Shown: positions 32,728 to 44,749 of the stretch, one piece after another
Numbering within the stretch: position 1 is the first letter of the stretch
Layout of the letters: every line of letters begins with the position of its first letter
Position numbers and translations under genes: made by a program
Notes under the pieces: generated by a model
What the model saw: only the letters and a program-made list of their open reading frames with translations
Databases searched by the model: none
What the model was told of the DNA's origin: nothing
Origin: Diplolepis rosae
Taxonomy: Eukaryota > Arthropoda > Insecta > Hymenoptera > Diplolepididae
Length of the DNA: 64,000 nucleotides
NCBI GenBank assembly: GCA_030998225.1
Contig: JAPYXD010000727.1
Span: 1,426,001-1,490,000 of the forward strand
Direction of reading: 5' to 3'

Positions 32728-33182
32728 TAAATTAATGATATTTAATAATTTGATATTCAATAATTCAAACTCAAATTTTATTTTATTTATAAGCTTAATT
32801 TTTTGACATGTCAGTTGTTGAGTCTTGAGATTTAGAAAAATAGTTTTATAAAGTCTATATCATTCGATTTCAAACTCAAGAAAAAAATTGTTCATTGAAA
32901 AAAAGTACTAAAAAGATATAAACTAGATTTAATAGTTATATTATAATTTGTGCAAAATTAAGAACATTTGTCATTTCTTTTGTGAACCATCTTTACATTT
33001 AAATAATTTTAGCCACGGTAAATTATTTTTAATTGACATCATATTGAAGTTTTATTTCATATAAGTATTAAGCACAAGACTTACTTTAGCGTTATTGTTT
33101 AACAGCACTATTCCTTCTGAAGAAATATTGCTTTTATTGAGCACAAGACTCATACTTAAAGTGCAAGTGCTATCTTGCCTTT

Positions 33183-33380
33183 GGGGCCGTTCACATAATA
33201 CGTCACTATTAATTATTATTGTAGATAATCTTTTCAGAACTTTTTTTCAAATTTCGTGGGTACACATTTAATGTGTGACGTAACGCAGAGGGCAAACCCC
33301 CCTCCCAACATGTCACACACGTCACAATTTGCAGACCCCCCCCCCCCATAAACTATGTGACGTATTATGTGAACGGCCCC
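33183..33380. repeat. MITE (198 bp) inside the hAT element
   Basis: GGGGCCGTTCACATAATACG (33183) is perfectly inverted against CGTATTATGTGAACGGCCCC (33380). TTT lies on both sides, a possible 3-base duplication. It contains a C12 run at 33336-33347. Confidence 0.85.
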
Positions 33381-33679
33381 TTTTGTCAATATGCATCTGC
33401 TCATCTGCTAGCAAATCATTTTCAATGGCAATGCATCTTTTCCTGGAAAAAAGTAATTTTCGTGCATTGGCCTACTACTCTTACTTATGTTTAAATTATA
33501 AACAAAAATTAGGTTAGCTTGCGCACCCGCCAAAACTTTAAGTCTAGCATATACGTAAATTACGCATAGAAAACCTCCACGTAATATACATAGTAAATTA
33601 CGTGTAGAAAACCATGTAAATTACGTTAGGTATTTTACCTTCGCAACCCTGGTTAAAACGCCGATATGGAACGGCACCC

Positions 33680-33839
33680 TAAAGGCACAGTTCCATGTCG
33701 AGGGAAATCGAGGAATAGAGAAACATAATTCAACCAATGAGATATTCGTCTTGGGTTCGTGCGATTATTCCATTGGTTGAAAACGGTTGCCTTGCTCTTC
33801 TATTACCCTATTCTCCTTGACATGGGACTGTGCCCTTAC
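33680..33839. repeat. Short foldback MITE (160 bp)
   Basis: TAAAGGCACAGTTCCATGTC is inverted against TGACATGGGACTGTGCCCTTA (last base outside the quoted arm). Inner CAACCAATGAGA and CCATTGGTTG also pair. Confidence 0.75.
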
Positions 33840-34029
33840 CAGTGATGATGTTTTGTTAGTGCTGCAAACGGGTAAATTTTTGTTTGTTGTAAAAAATGCT
33901 TGCTTCACGAGGTATGTCTACTCCTTCAGTTTTGGTCTTAGAATTTAATGAGCAACACTGTATTCCCGGCTTTAACGGTGATCCGGAAAATCCTGTATGC
34001 ATATACATATATACATGTATATTACGGGG

Positions 34030-34146
34030 TGGCCATGAGCGGGTTGCAGAATAGGCTATGAGTGCAAGAAGGACAAACTTAGGCGAACGCATATTACCGT
34101 CACACTCGTACCAAAGATATTATAAACCTAGATGCGGTGCAGGGCG
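34030..34146 (+). repeat. One arm of a 6-kb-spaced inverted repeat
   Basis: CCATGAGCGGGTTGC, GGCTATGAGTGC and AAAGATATTATAAACCTAGA plus TGCGGTGCAGG are inverted relative to 40026-40100. This arm has about 40 extra bases in the middle. Confidence 0.6.
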
Positions 34147-34594
34147 TCAGAGTGGGGGAACGATATATATAGCTAACCACTTTTACCGCCATATCGAAGT
34201 GCTGCCCTCATCGTACTACCAAGCCAAATCAAACCCAGCAAAGAAATGTCGATAACTTTTGGATAAAGCAGAGCCAAAAATTCTTTTCAAAGACTTTTAA
34301 GGTTAGGAATGTCAAATTTGACAGCTTGACAACATAATGTAAACAAAAGTTATGGCATGATGATTAATTAAGAATTACAATTACGAATAAAAAATAATTT
34401 CTAAATAAGTGTCGAACTTGTAAATTATATTAAATTAATAATTAAGATCCAAAATATTTTAATAGTGAATTTTTAAAAGTATTTTAATTGAAGATATGTG
34501 TTGTTGATACTTGACTCTAGGTTCCAAAGTAAATAAAAACTTAGATTTACGCAGTTATAGAAGTTTTTGTTCTGATTGAAACCCTCATCAGAGA

Positions 34595-35068
34595 TTTATT
34601 TTGAAAATAAAAAATGCATAATAAAAAGTTATTAACTTAAGATTTCTTTGATGGAAATTTTTGAAAATCAACATTTGAGAAAGAAAACTTGTAAAAAGCT
34701 GCCTAAAATTATCATTAAGTCCTTTCATCGATATGAAACCAAATAATTATATCCCACAACATTATTTTCAATTTGAAGAATTTGAATTCTTTGTGTGGAA
34801 AAAAGACGCTTTCGACTACGCTGGGATTTGAGTCCAAGTCTCAGTGGAAAAATTTCGAACTCAACCTATTAATTTAAAATTATTTACAATTATTTTATAC
34901 CAAAGAAATATTTTAAAAATTGTTGAATTCTTTCAACCTCTTCTTTCGAAACAATGTCAAGTTTCTTATTGTCTCGCATGTAAAACTATGTTGATTTTTA
35001 AAAATTTCCAACAAAGAAATCCTAAGTTAACAACTTTTTATTATGCATTTTTTATTTGAAAAATAATA
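34595..35068. repeat. Foldback with a SINE fragment in its centre
   Basis: TTGAAAATAAAAAATGCATA and ATAAAAAGTTATTAACTTAAG are inverted against 34935-35068. The middle (34780-34885) holds a minus-strand short-form SINE (GACGCTTTCGACTACGCTGG, then AACTCAACCTATTAATTT). Confidence 0.65.
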
Positions 35069-37736
35069 CATATTCAATTCAATTCAAAATTCAATTATAT
35101 GAATAGGTAATTTACAGATTCGAGATCTTGTACTTCGTTAAAGCATGATTTTTAGGACTTCTTTTAGGTGTGGAAACTTCATAATTTTTATCCACTTTAT
35201 AATATTTTAGGATGCCTATCTAAATAAATCCTCAGGCTGATCGAGCTCATTCATTGCCCCAAATTTTATTCATGTTCTAAGTTAAGGGGGATTTCTACCT
35301 TGTTGAGTCGAAAAGCTATACCATTTTCTCGAATTTTTCGGGAGAAAAGTTAAAAAGATAAACACTTGAAATTTTGTCTAGGTATTAAAGTAATTGTATT
35401 AAGGTAGTTCATTCACGAAAATTAGACCTCAGGCAAAAATAGATAATTTTGCTTTCAGGAATAGCAATATTATTATTGAAGGGCTAATTTGAAAGAGAAA
35501 AGATTATTTTTCATGAAAAAAATTTGAAATACAAAAAAATAATTTTATTAATAAATTTTATTTTTGCCCAAACTTATTTTTTTATCGCTTCGAGCCAAAG
35601 GGCATAACCGGGTTTCTATGTGAAATCGGCCTTGAAACCAAATTAAATTTCGCATCGACTATATTTTACCATTTTCGTTTTTTGCGTTTTTTAACTAAAC
35701 TAATAATAGGAAAATTTTGAAAAAAATCAGGATTGTTTTTTCCAATAAACGATACATTTGTGAATTTTTGCAGATTTTGTTATGCATAATTCGTGATGCA
35801 AGAAATTGCGAAAATTTTTGCACACAATTTTATTCATGTTTGATTTGCGCGACCACTCTTTTGAATTATGCTATTCATTAGTTACCTATCGATAAATAAA
35901 ACAGAATTTTTGCAGATTTTTGCAAGGTGTGGATGGGGGTAAAAAAATAAAAACCGTCAAAATACACATTCTTCCAACATCTTATTATTAAAACACTTTT
36001 TATAATAATAGTAGACTAATGAAAAAAAAAATGTCATTTGCTAATAAACCTCTAACACGGTTTACTGCTAACATTTTTTCAAAATATTTTGCGAATTTTG
36101 GTTGTTACGAAAAATCGAAATTCATATTTTGTACAATTTTTAAGTGCGCACCTTAATTATATACCTAAAATTTGCGTGATACTTGCAGCTATCACTATGA
36201 ATTTTTTCAGATTTTTCAAAGATGGCTTTTTTTCAAAAAATCAATTTGTTTTATCATTAAATTTGGAGTAAAAATTTTCCCAAAGAATACTGCTACATCG
36301 GCCATCTAATGATACGTTTCTGTAATTTTTTTCAGAATTTTTCCTAGTTTCAGTTTTAAAATAATTGAAAAAGAACAAAAACACTTTTTTGTTTTGTTTA
36401 TCCCATAACTTTTTAAATAATGCATGAAATAATCTCAAATTTTGGGTTTCTTCATTATTTATGTTAGTCTATCAATCCTTGAAATTTCAAGTAAATCGGA
36501 AACATAGAGTCCTGAACCCGTCCGATTTGCCATGAAAACCACCATATATTCTTGCAATTCATGTATATTTAATAAATTATTTTAAAATAATTATAATTAT
36601 AATCCAAACCACTTCTATACCCTCTTTATTTTATTTTGCAAATTCTTTTCCTCAACTATAAATTTAATAAATTTTGGTAAAAATTTAAAAATCAAAGTAA
36701 GTAAATAAATTCTTTTGACAATAATTTTAATCAACTTGGAGTGTCGGGGAAATTAAATTAAAAAATCAAAAAAATTGAGTAAAAAATAGAAGTATTAAAT
36801 TTCATACGATATTACTGCATTTTTGTATTTGAAAGTATAAATATGGTTTATAAATAACAATGCTTATATTTATTCCATCGTAACTCAAAATATTTTCATT
36901 ATTCAATAAAACAACTCGCAATATCTTCCAATATCAAAATATCAGAACTTCCAATTTCGAGAACATATTTTCTATGGTTTGAATAATTTTCTTTTTGGTT
37001 AGAGTCTTTCTTTGCGAATACATAATATATATTTCTTTCTTTCCATTAAAATAATGAAAAAAATTCATAAAAATATTGCTGGTTTATTATTCAGTACATT
37101 AATAGTCTTAAATATAAATTTAACTTAATTTATTCCTATTGTTTTAATTTCACTCAAGTAATGTTAAGTGTAGAATATTTAAAGAGAGATATTTTGACGA
37201 ACTTTTTTCATTGATTATTTCATCGAGAATTTCTGTATAATGAAATTTGTCACATAGATGCTATTTGTTGCATTTTTGAGCGGGATATGGTTGCTAATAA
37301 TTTTAAGTTCTGTTCTATACTCTATATATAATTTTGTTGTAAAAAAGGAAGTCTAAGAGCTATAAAGAGGAGCTATAAAGTCATAAACTTTCCAACTTCG
37401 GAAAATAAAATTGATATGCCTCGACTTCTTTGCTTAAATAATTTTATTTGAAGTTCAACAATTTTTAAATTTAAATAAAAAAATAAGACATTTTATGCGA
37501 AAATTTTAAGTTGAAAGTATATCTGAATCTTGTTTTTTACAAAGGTAAAAAAGTCTATAATTTCTAAGATTATCGTCTTATTTCAATATTTTGATATCTC
37601 TTCTTAAATGCTGTTTTGAAATTTTCTGTAAAAGGGTTTAAAAAATATTTTTCTATTATTGTATTTTTTTTATAATTAATCGATTAATTTGAATACCATA
37701 TTGAGATATAAATAGAAATTAATAGTAGTATATTTT
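35069..37736. other. AT-rich DNA without recognised genes
   Basis: No coding sequence is convincing. 35282-35350 starts TTAAGGGGGATTTCTACC like a TTAA-element end, but no partner end is seen. Confidence 0.4.
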
Positions 37737-38295
37737 TGGAAAAGATTTGCTTTGAGGTCCATAAATGATAAAATTAATATCAATCTGACATTTCAGCTTA
37801 GATCGGAACCCTCATCAGGGTTTTTTTTATTAAATTATGAAAATATACAGAAAAAGTCGGTTGTTAAATTGACGTAACTTTTTTATATGACAATTGTAAT
37901 AGTTTGTTTTTGGGGTTTACTAAGTATACTTATTCCAAGAAATATAAATCATGTATTTTACACCCATACAATACATACTCAATTTGCCGTGCAAAAAATG
38001 TCACGTAAAGAATTTCTTTGAAATATTTTTCTTGAAAAAAATGTTTTTAGGATTGTTTTATATTCAAGCCTTTTGTTTTCAAATATATAATATATTTACC
38101 ATGTAAAAAAGCTACGTCTTTTCATATCTAAAATATTTCATTCCAAGAAAATCTCAATTCAGCTTCCCACTTTTTCTGTGTATTTTTAGGATTTAACAGG
38201 TTTTAATAAAAATCACTAATAAAGGCTCCGATCTGAGCCAAAATGTCAGATTCATATTAAGTTCATCATTTTCGACCAGAAAGTCAATCTTTTCC
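37737..38295. repeat. Foldback element (~560 bp)
   Basis: GGAAAAGATTTGC...GAGGTC is inverted against GACCAGAAAGTCAATCTTTTCC. Inner arms carry TCTGACATTT..GATCGGAACC and GGCTCCGATC..AAATGTCAGA, and CAGAAAAAG and CTTTTTCTG. Confidence 0.65.
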
Positions 38296-38357
38296 AACAA
38301 TAAACCAGTATTTAAGACCAAAGGTCAATACAACTAGCACTTTCAATTAATAGTATA

Positions 38358-38642
38358 GTACACAAAAAAACTTTTTATATCAATTTTTACTAAAGCATTT
38401 TTCAATTTAGTGAAAAACGTATCACTCTAAGACTTTTTGTTAAAAAAAATACTAAACTTTAGAAGAATGATATGAAACTTTAGTCTGAATTATATTAAAT
38501 TTTGTTATGAACTATGCTATAGTTTCATATCATTGTCCTAAAGTTTAGTATTTTTTTTGACAAAAGGTCTTAGAGTGATACGTTTTTCCCTAAATTGAAA
38601 AATACTACAGTAGAAGTTGATATAAAGAGTTTCTCCGTGTAC
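38358..38642. repeat. Foldback MITE (285 bp)
   Basis: Arms of about 125 bases. Ends GTACAC...TTTTTATATCAA and TTGATATAAAGAG...GTGTAC; inner CGTATCACTCTAAGACTTTT against the inverted copy near 38565. Confidence 0.85.
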
Positions 38643-39478
38643 CTAAAGAAAATAGTATGTATAATGATAAAAATTGAATTAAAATATTATGAATTTTAAA
38701 TAAAATTGTAATTATATTTAAAAATGTTATACTTAATTTTGTTCTGAATATTTTTAATTTACAAAAAATTTTAAAAGTTTAATTAGGAATTTCAAAGTGA
38801 CATGTTTGATAACATGTCTACTATTATATTGACCCAAATTCATTTAAACTTATAGGTATGAATCACTATTATTTCAGTACAGGATTTTTTTCACGTACTC
38901 CTGTATTCTGTTCCGGATATATTTCTATGTACATAATACGAAAAAATGTAAATAATGAACAATAAATTCAATTCAATTTGAAGAAACATTATTACAAGTA
39001 CTTATTTGCTGAGGAAATTGATTCTGATTGTAAATTAGAGTCAACATACAAACTAGACAATCCTTGTTATTTTTATTTTTTATAATTCCGAAATTCAGCT
39101 TTGTAAAAAGGGAGTCTAATGTGGATATATGTTTAAATATTATTTATATTAATTTATTAAAATGATTGATTAAAATTAAAATTTATTTATTCATTAAAAT
39201 TTAATACTTGATTTTTAAATTTATTCATTTATTAATTAAAATGTAATAATTTATTATTAAATTATATTTAATTATAATATAATTATAATATAATATTTAA
39301 TAATTAATTATAATTTAATATTATAATTAATTAATTAATGTTTAGTGACTACCAATAAGCTTCTGATATTAAAATCAATAAAAAATTCAAAATCAAACTC
39401 ATCATATTATACGCCCAAATGTTCAACATCATATCTTGCGTTTTATCCCTGGACTTGAATATTTTCAATTTATACAGC
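38643..39478. other. AT-rich DNA without recognised genes
   Basis: Includes a very low-complexity ATTAATTTAATT tract at 39145-39340. Confidence 0.5.
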
Positions 39479-39482
39479 TTAA

Positions 39483-39840
39483 GGCCATGGATCAATCGGA
39501 CCACGTGACTAAATTATACATTTATTCGTTCATGTAAGATAACTTTTTTAGTTTACAATGTATCTTTCTGATAATTTGGGAAACGTAACAAAAGATAATA
39601 AAGCACGTCTGTTAACTTCTTTCTAGTAAAAATTTTGAAAAAAATTCGAAAACTTATCGACAATTACAGTTAACTGTAAAATTTTTTGCAAAATTTTCAC
39701 TCATACAAAGTTGACAAACGTTCTCTATCGTGTTCTGTAGTATTTTCCAAATTTTCAGGACGATATTTTGTAAAAGAAAAAAGTTATCTTACACGAACTT
39801 TTACAGGAATTTGGTCACGTGATCTGTTTGATCCATGGCC
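39483..39840. mobile_element. TTAA-flanked MITE (358 bp)
   Basis: Flanked by TTAA (39479-39482, 39841-39844). Ends GGCCATGGATCAATCGGACC and GTTTGATCCATGGCC; inner CCACGTGAC against GTCACGTGA. Related half-ends occur at 40338 (TTAAGGCCATGGATCAACC) and perhaps 1379. Confidence 0.8.
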
Positions 39841-40025
39841 TTAAGCAAATGTAAGCTTGTCGGTATTCGAGAGGATTGAGGAGTACGGGGAGAGTTGTGG
39901 ACAGCGCTCCTAAGGTTTAGTTGGCGAACTACTTCGATAGGCCAAATCGGCGGGCAGAGGTGTACGGGGGGACCTGAACATTTTCGCCGGACGCGCCGCC
40001 TACAATCTTCGCGGGGAACTAGGCC

Positions 40026-40100
40026 TGCACCGCATCTAGGCTTATAATATCTTTGCTCGTACTCATAGCCCTATTGGCAACACGCTCATGGACACTGTTA
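40026..40100 (-). repeat. Partner arm of the 34030-34146 repeat
   Basis: It reads TGCACCGCATCTAGGC, TATAATATCTTTG, CTCATAGCC and GCAACACGCTCATGG. It adjoins a GC-richer stretch (39850-40025) of unknown nature. Confidence 0.6.
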
Positions 40101-40598
40101 GTATTGTATACTATTACTTATATAGTATACTTCATTCATACTTCACAAATAAAAGGATCAATACGTTTATGAAAACAATCCGTTTACTTAATTTACTCTT
40201 TACCTATATACTAACATAGATTAAAAAAAAATAATGTATACTAATGTACGTCAGATTTGGTCCCAAAAGTCGACATAATTTTGTATGTCGCTGCCAATAT
40301 CGTTTCAGACGGAATATTCAATAGGGAGCTGTATATTAAGGCCATGGATCAACCACATTAGCTGATGAATTGAGTCCCATGCTTATAGATTTTTCCCCAA
40401 ATTTAAAATTGCAAGTTGAAATAAAGCGGAGAAATTCTTGGAAAATTATTAAGAAGTACGAAAATAAAGTTATGACAAAAGCGTTGAGTGAAGAAAGAAA
40501 AAAAAAGTTTTATTAGTTTTAAGGGTTTTAAGTTAAATACCGACACACATAACCTCGTACATCACCTGCCAATATAGTTTAGTACCTGCAGTGTGACA

Positions 40599-41846
40599 TA
40601 GTGATGCAATATCGATATCGGAATATCGAAAATATCGATATTTTCCTCTTGATATATCGATATTTCATATCGATATTTTTCATACCGATATTTGATATGG
40701 GATATCGATATTTTGCCCAAAACCGATATTTTTCCTGATCGATATTTAACATTTAAGTGGAAATAGTGGAATCCGTTGCCGACAGGAAATAAAAAAAATT
40801 GTTTTCACATTGCAGAACACTTTATCGAAGAAAGCAGTGACAGAACAAAGACTAATAAAATCTACATGTACAAACGTCACGCGGTCGCCCGAGCCGGTTG
40901 CTTGCTCGCAATTGTTCTTTTGATTGTTAGCAAAAGTAAGAATTGTTGTTAACATCTTTTGAAAAATCGCACAACTCGGCACAAGTTTCCAATTCCCGAA
41001 ATTATTTTTTTATAAAATTCTGATTTTTTGATTCCGAATTTTTTAAAAATATTTTTAAAATTAGGGGTTCGGAATTACAGCAAAGCAATGAAATTTGTAT
41101 CTGTTACTCAATAAACATTTTATTGGCCTGTAAAAATGCAGAAAAACATTTATTTTTGTAAATTCAAAACTTTTTTGTTTTTTTGTTTTTTTCGAAAAGC
41201 AGGCAAAGTTGCGAAATTTCTGCTAGCAGCATAAAATTGGGTGCACTTGAGAGTACCTAGCACAACTGTCAGTTTTATGTTACGGAAAAGTTGCGGTTCT
41301 AGCAAAAAAAAAGTTCTTCAAAATGTACGGCCGTAATTTTTTGTATCAGTTCTCATAACTTTTGTCAATAAAAATATTGAACATGTAAAATAGTTAATTA
41401 ATCGTTAAGTTAATTAATCGTGGATGAAAATTACCTCCTCCACTTTACCATATTATTGAACAAGAATAATTTTGGAAAATTTTATAATATAGTTAAAGAA
41501 CAACTTAGAAAAGTAATATAATTACAAAAATTTTCCAAATTATGTCCGACGAATTATTATTTTTTTTGATAAAATTGTAAAATGGAGGGGGTAAATTTGA
41601 TCTACGATATAAGAACACTGTTACAGCAGTCGTTTTACCTACATTGAATTAAAGAAAATTATTTGTTTTACTTTTTAATTGAATGAAGTACCTGAATTAT
41701 TATTTAAAATTAAAAAAAAACTTTAATATCGATATTATATCGATATATCGGAAACTTTCGCTGATATATCAGTGATATCGATATTTACCTTCCTGATATA
41801 TCGATATTTGCAATATCGATATTTTCCTTTCGATATTGCATCACTA
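40599..41846. mobile_element. Non-autonomous hAT-type element, 8-bp TSD
   Basis: Ends TAGTGATGCAATATCGATAT and GATATTGCATCACTA, flanked by perfect GTGTGACA copies (40591-40598 and 41847-41854). TAGNGATG is a common hAT end. Clusters of (A)ATATCGATAT lie just inside both ends (40612-40745 and 41725-41840), like subterminal transposase-binding repeats. The 1-kb centre shows no transposase. Confidence 0.88.
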
Positions 41847-42256
41847 GTGTGACATTACACATAGGTAGCGCTTCCAAAAATTCTGTCTTTTTTGTTGTAC
41901 ATAATGTTATTAATTTGATAAAATAATTTTTGTATTTATTTCGATATTCGGCACCCAACAAACCTGCCTTAATGCTTTCTTATCCATGTTCCGAAATTTC
42001 AGAGCGATATTTCATTTCCTGTGGAAACGGCGTTACAGAGCTATAATTGCTACAGTTGCTGTAATTGAGCTATTGAGGAAATACGAATGACGAAAAAAAT
42101 ATGTCAGTAAGGTAGGGATCGGATAAGTCATGCACGGCCTTACATTTTTTTATGATTTTTGTAAACGAAAGAGTGATTCAAAAACTTACAACTGGTGTAA
42201 AAAGATGAAAATCGATTTATTTTAGTGTTATGTACCTTTGTTGCAGACGGTCATAA

Positions 42257-43177
42257 ACAGGGTGACCCGCCAATAGTCATAAAGTTTTGAATATCAAATT
42301 CTTTATTAAAAACCAAACAAGAAATCATATTGACAAAATGTTGTGCCATGAATGTACTTAAAGTTTTGACTTTTCATTGAACGATGAAAAATATTTTTTT
42401 TTGAAACTAAATTATTAGTTTCTTCTCCATCAAATTAAAAAGTAGCGTATATTCAATAACATATTATATATTTGAAAGGCTCTAAATATAGACATAACAA
42501 TTAATTTTGTTTTAAAAGAAAATTTTTTTATCATCGTTCAATGAACGTTCAAAATTGTAAGTACATGTGCCAAGAATAGTTTTAAAACTATTAAGCGTTG
42601 CAATTGGTCAATATAAACTCACTATTTCCGCGCGCCCATAAGCTTCCTGCGCGAATTTTTTTACCAAGATTCACTTCAGATCAGTAGAAGAATATTTTCA
42701 GCCAGACAAGAGACAAACTGTTACTGAACCAACATGAAGTTGGAAATACTATAGCAAACAAATTTTTAATTGTAAGTACCACTAATTAAATCTTAAAAGG
42801 TGCCATTTTTGTTCCTATTTATGAAAAAACCAAACTCATGGAAAATTCAGTAATTTTTGTAACTCGTTCTTAAATAGTGGGAAGCTCAATGAACAATTGA
42901 CGGCGATATGGTTTCCAACTTCATTTTGGTTCAATAACAGTTTGTCTCTTGTCTGGCTGAAAATATTTTTCTACTGATCTAAAGTGAATCTTGGTAAAAA
43001 AATTCGTGCAGGAAGCTTATGGGCGCGCGGAAATAGTAAGTTTCTATTGGACAATTGCAATGCTTAATAGTTTTAAAACTATTCTTGGCACAACATTTTG
43101 TCAATATGATTTTTTGTTTGTTTTTTAACAAAGAATTTGATATTCAAAACTTTATGACTATTAGCGGATCATCCTGT
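42257..43177. mobile_element. Large foldback element (~920 bp)
   Basis: ACAGGGTGACCCGCCAATAG is inverted against CTATTAGCGGATCATCCTGT. The arms continue through GTCATAAAGTTTTGAATATC and then, inward, CCGCGCGCCCATAAGCTTCC and AGACAAGAGACAAACTGTTA. Over 300 bases per arm pair once the nested insertion at 42349-42566 is removed. The end type (CAGGGTG.CCC) suits Tc1/mariner-like MITEs. Confidence 0.8.
42349..42566. mobile_element. MITE nested in the left arm (218 bp)
   Basis: GTGCCA lies directly on both sides (42343-42348 and 42567-42572), and the intact opposite arm reads straight across this site. Its own arms pair: AATGTACTTAAAGTTTTGAC against CAAAATTGTAAGTACAT, and CATTGAACGATGA against TCATCGTTCAATG. 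Confidence 0.8.
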
Positions 43178-44592
43178 ATATCAATAATAGCTAGAACAAG
43201 ACAAGAGACATTCAATAATATGTATATACCTATATACTTATATATCTATTCTGTACTTGATGAATATCTCTGGTCCTTAAGTGGCGCAAGTTCCGGAAAT
43301 CGTAGTGGTATTGCGTTTCGTTGAAGTACGAATATCGTCCTATCGAGTCGTGTTCCTTTTGTGCAATGTAACTTCGGAAAGCGAACGCGTCTGTCAAGCA
43401 AGTTGATGTCTAATACGCTTTACGTACTACTTGACCGAGAATATTAAGATAATTTAAAAATTCCTAGAGAATTTTTGAGAGAGCTTTGAGAATTGATATT
43501 TAAGTTAACTTTTTAAAAGTAATGTATTACTTTTAATAATATTAAGTAATATAACCCACTATCAATACTACTCAAGCCTAAACTGTCTACCTTTAAAGCG
43601 CAAATGTGTTCCATTTGATACTTCACGTTTGATTAAAAATGTTAAATGCGTAAATTTTTCTTATTAAATAGTAAATAATATATAACAAATATGTGTTACT
43701 TTTACTCTGTATTTAGCTTGTGAAAATATATATGATTTAATTATGAATATATTTGATGTAACAATAAATTTTTGACCATTTATTGAAGAAACACTAAATA
43801 ATATTATATACAAAGAAAATCATGATAATAAAAAATATAATATTTTTGAACAATATGATTCAATAAGAATTCTTGATAATAACTTAATTACACAAAATGT
43901 ATGATCACTTTTATATATCAGTTCTGTCTATTATCGTTGGTGTATGTTCATGAACACATCTTTCGAAACAATTATCCGAATAAAGTGCACTTTGATATAA
44001 AATTATGAAATATTGTAGTTTGTTAGTCAGCCATATTTGCCAGAAATTAATAAAATTAGATCATTTTTAAAGTTTTAGAAATCTACTTTCTAAAAGATTC
44101 TTAATTTAGAATAACGGTTTCTTATAGTATTGGAAATGTTTACAAACTATTAACATGATTTTATTCGATACGACTGAAATGAAAAAAATTATCATATTTT
44201 CAATCTTAAAAAAATAAAATTTACATAGAAAGTGAAAAATATTTGCATTTAGAAATACATAAAAAATCCAATTTTATTTCGAAACGATAAGTAATATCAA
44301 AAAGGACCCCTAAAATTTGATACTTTGCTGTTTATCTCTGGCTCACGTAATTAATCGAGAAAACAGAAATTAAAATTTTTTTTTTTTCTCAAATGCATTA
44401 ATATCAAATGCGAAGTGCAAGTGTTGTGATAAAAATGTATTTCTTAAATTCGAAGTAAATTTGAGTGAAAAAATTTCACTTTTACAATGTTGGGATATTT
44501 ATTTTACTCATAGTAATTAAAACATAAAAAATAAATTCGCTTATGCGTGGAGAACATACAAGATTGGGCGGCCTAGTCAATAAATCTGAACT

Positions 44593-44749
44593 AGTTAGAA
44601 TTTTTAATAATTTCAGTCAGTGATTGATTTCTTGCTTTTCAATCAATCAAAGGTCAATGATTTTCAGTTAAGAATGATTGATTATAAGTCAGAAATTAAT
44701 GAATTGTAAAAAAGTACGTCACTGGTTGAAATTATTAGCAATTCTAGCT
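44593..44749. repeat. Weak foldback MITE
   Basis: AGTTAGAATTTTTAATAATT and TTCAGTCAGTGA are inverted against TCACTGGTTGAAATTATTAG and CAATTCTAGCT. Confidence 0.5.

Larger units (their letters stand above)
30752..33651 (+). mobile_element. hAT-type transposon with perfect 8-bp TSD
   Basis: Ends are CAGGGTTGCAAAATTACG and TTCGCAACCCTG, flanked by the same 8 bases GTTAAAAC (30744-30751 and 33652-33659). Both subterminal regions are rich in TACGTAA motifs (30792-30825; 33545-33628). The left part carries BED-finger-like exons (30985-31148, 31383 on). The transposase core is absent; later insertions (31579-32463, a SINE at 32492-32727, a MITE at 33183-33380) occupy much of the rest. The 8-bp duplication and CAGGG ends support hAT. 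Confidence 0.85.

Noticed and set aside
35282..36560. TTAA element starting TTAAGGGGGATTTCTACC
   Set aside because: No inverted partner with TTAA was found on the right.
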